Assembly: GCF_001636615.1 (NCBI RefSeq)
Contig: NZ_LGEK01000044.1
Span: 1 to 39,452 of the forward strand
From: Mucilaginibacter sp. L294
GTDB lineage: Bacteria > Bacteroidota > Bacteroidia > Sphingobacteriales > Sphingobacteriaceae
Length of the DNA stretch: 39,452 bases
Direction: 5' to 3'
Shown here: positions 37,787 through 39,452 of the stretch, in pieces
How positions within the stretch are numbered: position 1 is the stretch's first letter
Layout of the letters: the number at the start of each line of letters is the position of its first letter
The notes under the pieces: model-generated
The model's database searches: none
Told to the model about the DNA's origin: nothing
Seen by the model: the letters and a program-made list of their open reading frames with translations, nothing else
Position numbers and translations under genes: made by a program

Positions 37787-37794
37787 CAAATATA
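37787..37794 (-). promoter_or_regulatory. -7 promoter element of mqnC
   Basis: CAAATATA on the plus strand gives TATATTTG on the minus strand. Only 3 nt separate it from the ATG, which predicts a leaderless transcript. Confidence 0.55.
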
Positions 37795-37808
37795 CGTTGT
37801 TGAGGCTT

Positions 37809-37836
37809 AAAGGTGAAAGGTAAAAGGCGAAAGGTG
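37809..37836. repeat. Four tandem 7-bp units (AAAGGNG type) before mqnC
   Basis: AAAGGTG, AAAGGTA, AAAGGCG and AAAGGTG follow each other without gaps. They lie in the 89-nt gap between mqnC and the ABC ATPase gene. No other feature is seen there. Confidence 0.7.
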
Positions 37837-37872
37837 TTGCTGGGTTGACAATACTTTGCGAACTGCACACTC

Positions 37873-39381
37873 TTAACCGCTAACCACTTCCCCCTTATCC
37901 AACCTTAAAACCCTATCCACGCTATCCGGTATTTCGTGCTGGTAATGGGTAACGTATATCAGGGTTACATTGCTAATACTGCAAATGGCATCAACCACGC
38001 TTTTAAAATGCTGTTGCTGGTGGTCGTCAAGCCCCTGGCAGGGTTCATCAAATATGAGCAGGGCTGGGTTCTTGATTAACGCACGTGCCAGCAGACAAAG
38101 GCGCTGCGCGCTGGCGGGGATATTTTTTAATAGCTGGCGGGCGTACTGGTCAATCTCTAAAGCCTTCATCCAGTTAAGGGCGAGGTCGGCTTTGGCTTTG
38201 TTAGTGGGGCGGAACAAGCCCAGGGTATCATAAAAACCACTCTCGATAACCTGCAGGCAGGAGTTATCGGTAGGGAAGTATTGGTAAAGCTCGGGCGATA
38301 CAAAGCCTATTTTGCCTTTTATATCCCAGATACTTTCGCCCGTACCGCGCTTTTTATCAAACAGTATAATATCATTGGCGTAGGCCTGCGGGTTATCCCC
38401 GTTTATTAAACTTAACAGGGTTGATTTACCGGCGCCATTATGCCCAAGCAAGGCCCAGCGCTCGCCGGGGTTTATTTGCCAGTTTACTTTGTTGAGGATG
38501 ATCTTCTCGCCGTATTTGATCAGCACATCGGTCATGTTCACAATTTGGCTGTAATGATGATGCGTGGTTGTAGTGTTTAATAAAGCCTTTAAAGCTTCGG
38601 TATCTACCAATGCTTTATCAATAGCGTTATGCCCGCTTTGCTCAAACTGCAGCCTGGTTAAGCTTTGGCTGATGCTGCCGTTATCTAAAACGGCTACATT
38701 GGTCACTACATCGGGCAGTTCATGCGCGGATGTCGCCATAATGATATTGATGCCAGATGCCGCTATCTCGTTTAAAAGCACATTGAAGCTTTTACGGGTT
38801 TCTACATCAAGCCCGGTCATGGGGTTATCCAATAACAGGATGACAGGGTTTTTTAACAGCGCGGTGGCTATCATCAGGCGTTTGGTTTCGCCATTTGACA
38901 GTTTGATAGTTTGTTTATCGCAAAGCGCAGTTAGGTTTAGGGCTGCTACGGTTTTATCAAACGTCCAGTAAGCGGGTTTGTGGTTGTTTACCTTTACCGA
39001 CTGTAAATACTCGCGCACGGTAAGGGTGTCTTCCGAATCGGACGAGTTGTAGCGTTGCTGGTAGTAAAAATCGGCGGTGTTGGAGAGTGTTTTAAAATGA
39101 TGTTTAGCTCCGGCGAATGCTATAAACCGATGGAAAGTTAGTAATACATCAGCATCGGGGTGTTGTTGATGAACAGCATCCATAAAATGATAAGCTATGC
39201 TGCCGCCATTGATGCCGATATTACCTGCAATGGTTTGTAACAGCACGCTTTTACCAGAACCGCTTTTACCGGTAATAGCCCAGTTTTGCCCCTGGTGTAT
39301 ATCAAAATCAAGCTGGTTGAATAACGGGTTGTTTGTAAACTTTACGGAGATTTTATTAAGTGTTATTAAAGGCGTATTCAT
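37873..39381 (-). CDS. Double ATP-binding-cassette protein, ModF/PhrA-like
   Basis: The start is taken at the ATG at 39381 (502 residues) rather than an upstream GTG. Two nucleotide-binding domains are in tandem. The first has Walker A GKSGSGKSVLLQ, a signature LSNGETKRLMIATALLKNP and Walker B ILLLDNPMTGLD. The second has Walker A GHNGAGKSTLLSL, an altered signature NIPASAQRLCLLARAL (no LSGGQ) and Walker B LIFDEPCQGLD. No membrane segments are present. The layout matches the ModF/PhrA ATPases, which are linked to molybdate uptake loci in some bacteria but are often orphans. It is at the window edge with no permease adjacent. Function is inferred from the family. Confidence 0.85.
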   Translation of the reverse strand: MNTPLITLNKISVKFTNNPLFNQLDFDIHQGQNWAITGKSGSGKSVLLQTIAGNIGINGGSIAYHFMDAVHQQHPDADVLLTFHRFIAFAGAKHHFKTLSNTADFYYQQRYNSSDSEDTLTVREYLQSVKVNNHKPAYWTFDKTVAALNLTALCDKQTIKLSNGETKRLMIATALLKNPVILLLDNPMTGLDVETRKSFNVLLNEIAASGINIIMATSAHELPDVVTNVAVLDNGSISQSLTRLQFEQSGHNAIDKALVDTEALKALLNTTTTHHHYSQIVNMTDVLIKYGEKIILNKVNWQINPGERWALLGHNGAGKSTLLSLINGDNPQAYANDIILFDKKRGTGESIWDIKGKIGFVSPELYQYFPTDNSCLQVIESGFYDTLGLFRPTNKAKADLALNWMKALEIDQYARQLLKNIPASAQRLCLLARALIKNPALLIFDEPCQGLDDHQQQHFKSVVDAICSISNVTLIYVTHYQHEIPDSVDRVLRLDKGEVVSG

Positions 39382-39452
39382 AGTGGGATTTATATTAAAC
39401 ACCGGCTTGTTATAATTTAAGTGGTGTTTTCAGGGTGGGAATGTCGGTATTT
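39382..39452. other. Upstream region of the ModF-like gene (window edge)
   Basis: No exact TAnnTTTG element is seen in the 71 bases before the start. The stretch is too short to judge. No gene is supported here. Confidence 0.4.

Noticed and set aside
37809..37836. Tandem AAAGGTG units considered as a CRISPR or satellite
   Set aside because: Only four units of 7 bp with no spacers and no cas genes; listed as a word repeat instead.

Overview
The window looks like a chromosomal segment of a Bacteroidetes bacterium, most likely of the Sphingobacteriaceae and Mucilaginibacter/Pedobacter-like. This assignment comes from gene content and sequence style, not from a database match. The evidence is: promoters with the Bacteroidetes -7 element TAnnTTTG, start codons without Shine-Dalgarno sequences, an alternative two-domain GlmU-like enzyme (the TIGR03991 type), type B ribosomal protein L31, a lysyl-tRNA synthetase with a C-terminal tail, and an Mpl-like ligase. 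I see no tRNA, rRNA, CRISPR array, transposase or phage gene.

Layout. Positions 191-4559 hold a tight five-gene operon of exported proteins without a recognised function. It includes two tandem paralogues and features resembling CsgG/FlgT/LPP20-type envelope proteins. Next come pcm, a SnoaL-like protein, smpB, and a manganese module: a DtxR-type regulator translationally coupled to an Nramp transporter fused to a universal-stress domain. A divergent Lrp/AsnC regulator, ung, a TPR-like membrane protein and lysS follow. From 13.8 to 19.7 kb are a HAD phosphatase plus CAT-like acetyltransferase pair, a Kelch lipoprotein, a CPBP protease, an acyl-CoA synthetase and an SDR protein. From 19.9 to 22.6 kb are a flavodoxin-like reductase and the minimal iscS-iscU-iscA operon, followed by methylmalonyl-CoA epimerase. 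The 23.1-26.8 kb stretch is accessory: repeat elements, an unknown protein, a beta-helix lipoprotein and a serine hydrolase. From 26.9 kb are housekeeping genes (rpmE2, GlmU-like, tpiA, prmA), an Rrf2 regulator with its oxidoreductase, a tandem Usp, Mpl, an XRE regulator, a GNAT-like protein, an acidic protein, scpB, mqnC and a ModF-like double ATPase.

The most unusual non-genic signal is in the gaps. Many intergenic regions hold short words of about 7-16 bp repeated in tandem and then again in inverted orientation, with a different vocabulary in each gap. One 21-bp string occurs exactly in two gaps about 16 kb apart. Separate from these are compact palindromic elements. Two families occur twice in the window: one copy pair at 23180-23295 and 23938-24041, another at 24065-24145 and 36535-36613. 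A third type is a single long inverted repeat with CGCGTCATTGCGAG ends.

Regulatory sites that can be read include a candidate MntR operator before mntR, two identically spaced TGTAA-N9-TTACA sites before the Rrf2 gene and its partner, and a series of promoters whose -7 box lies only 3-8 nt from the start codon. The last pattern predicts leaderless or nearly leaderless mRNAs.
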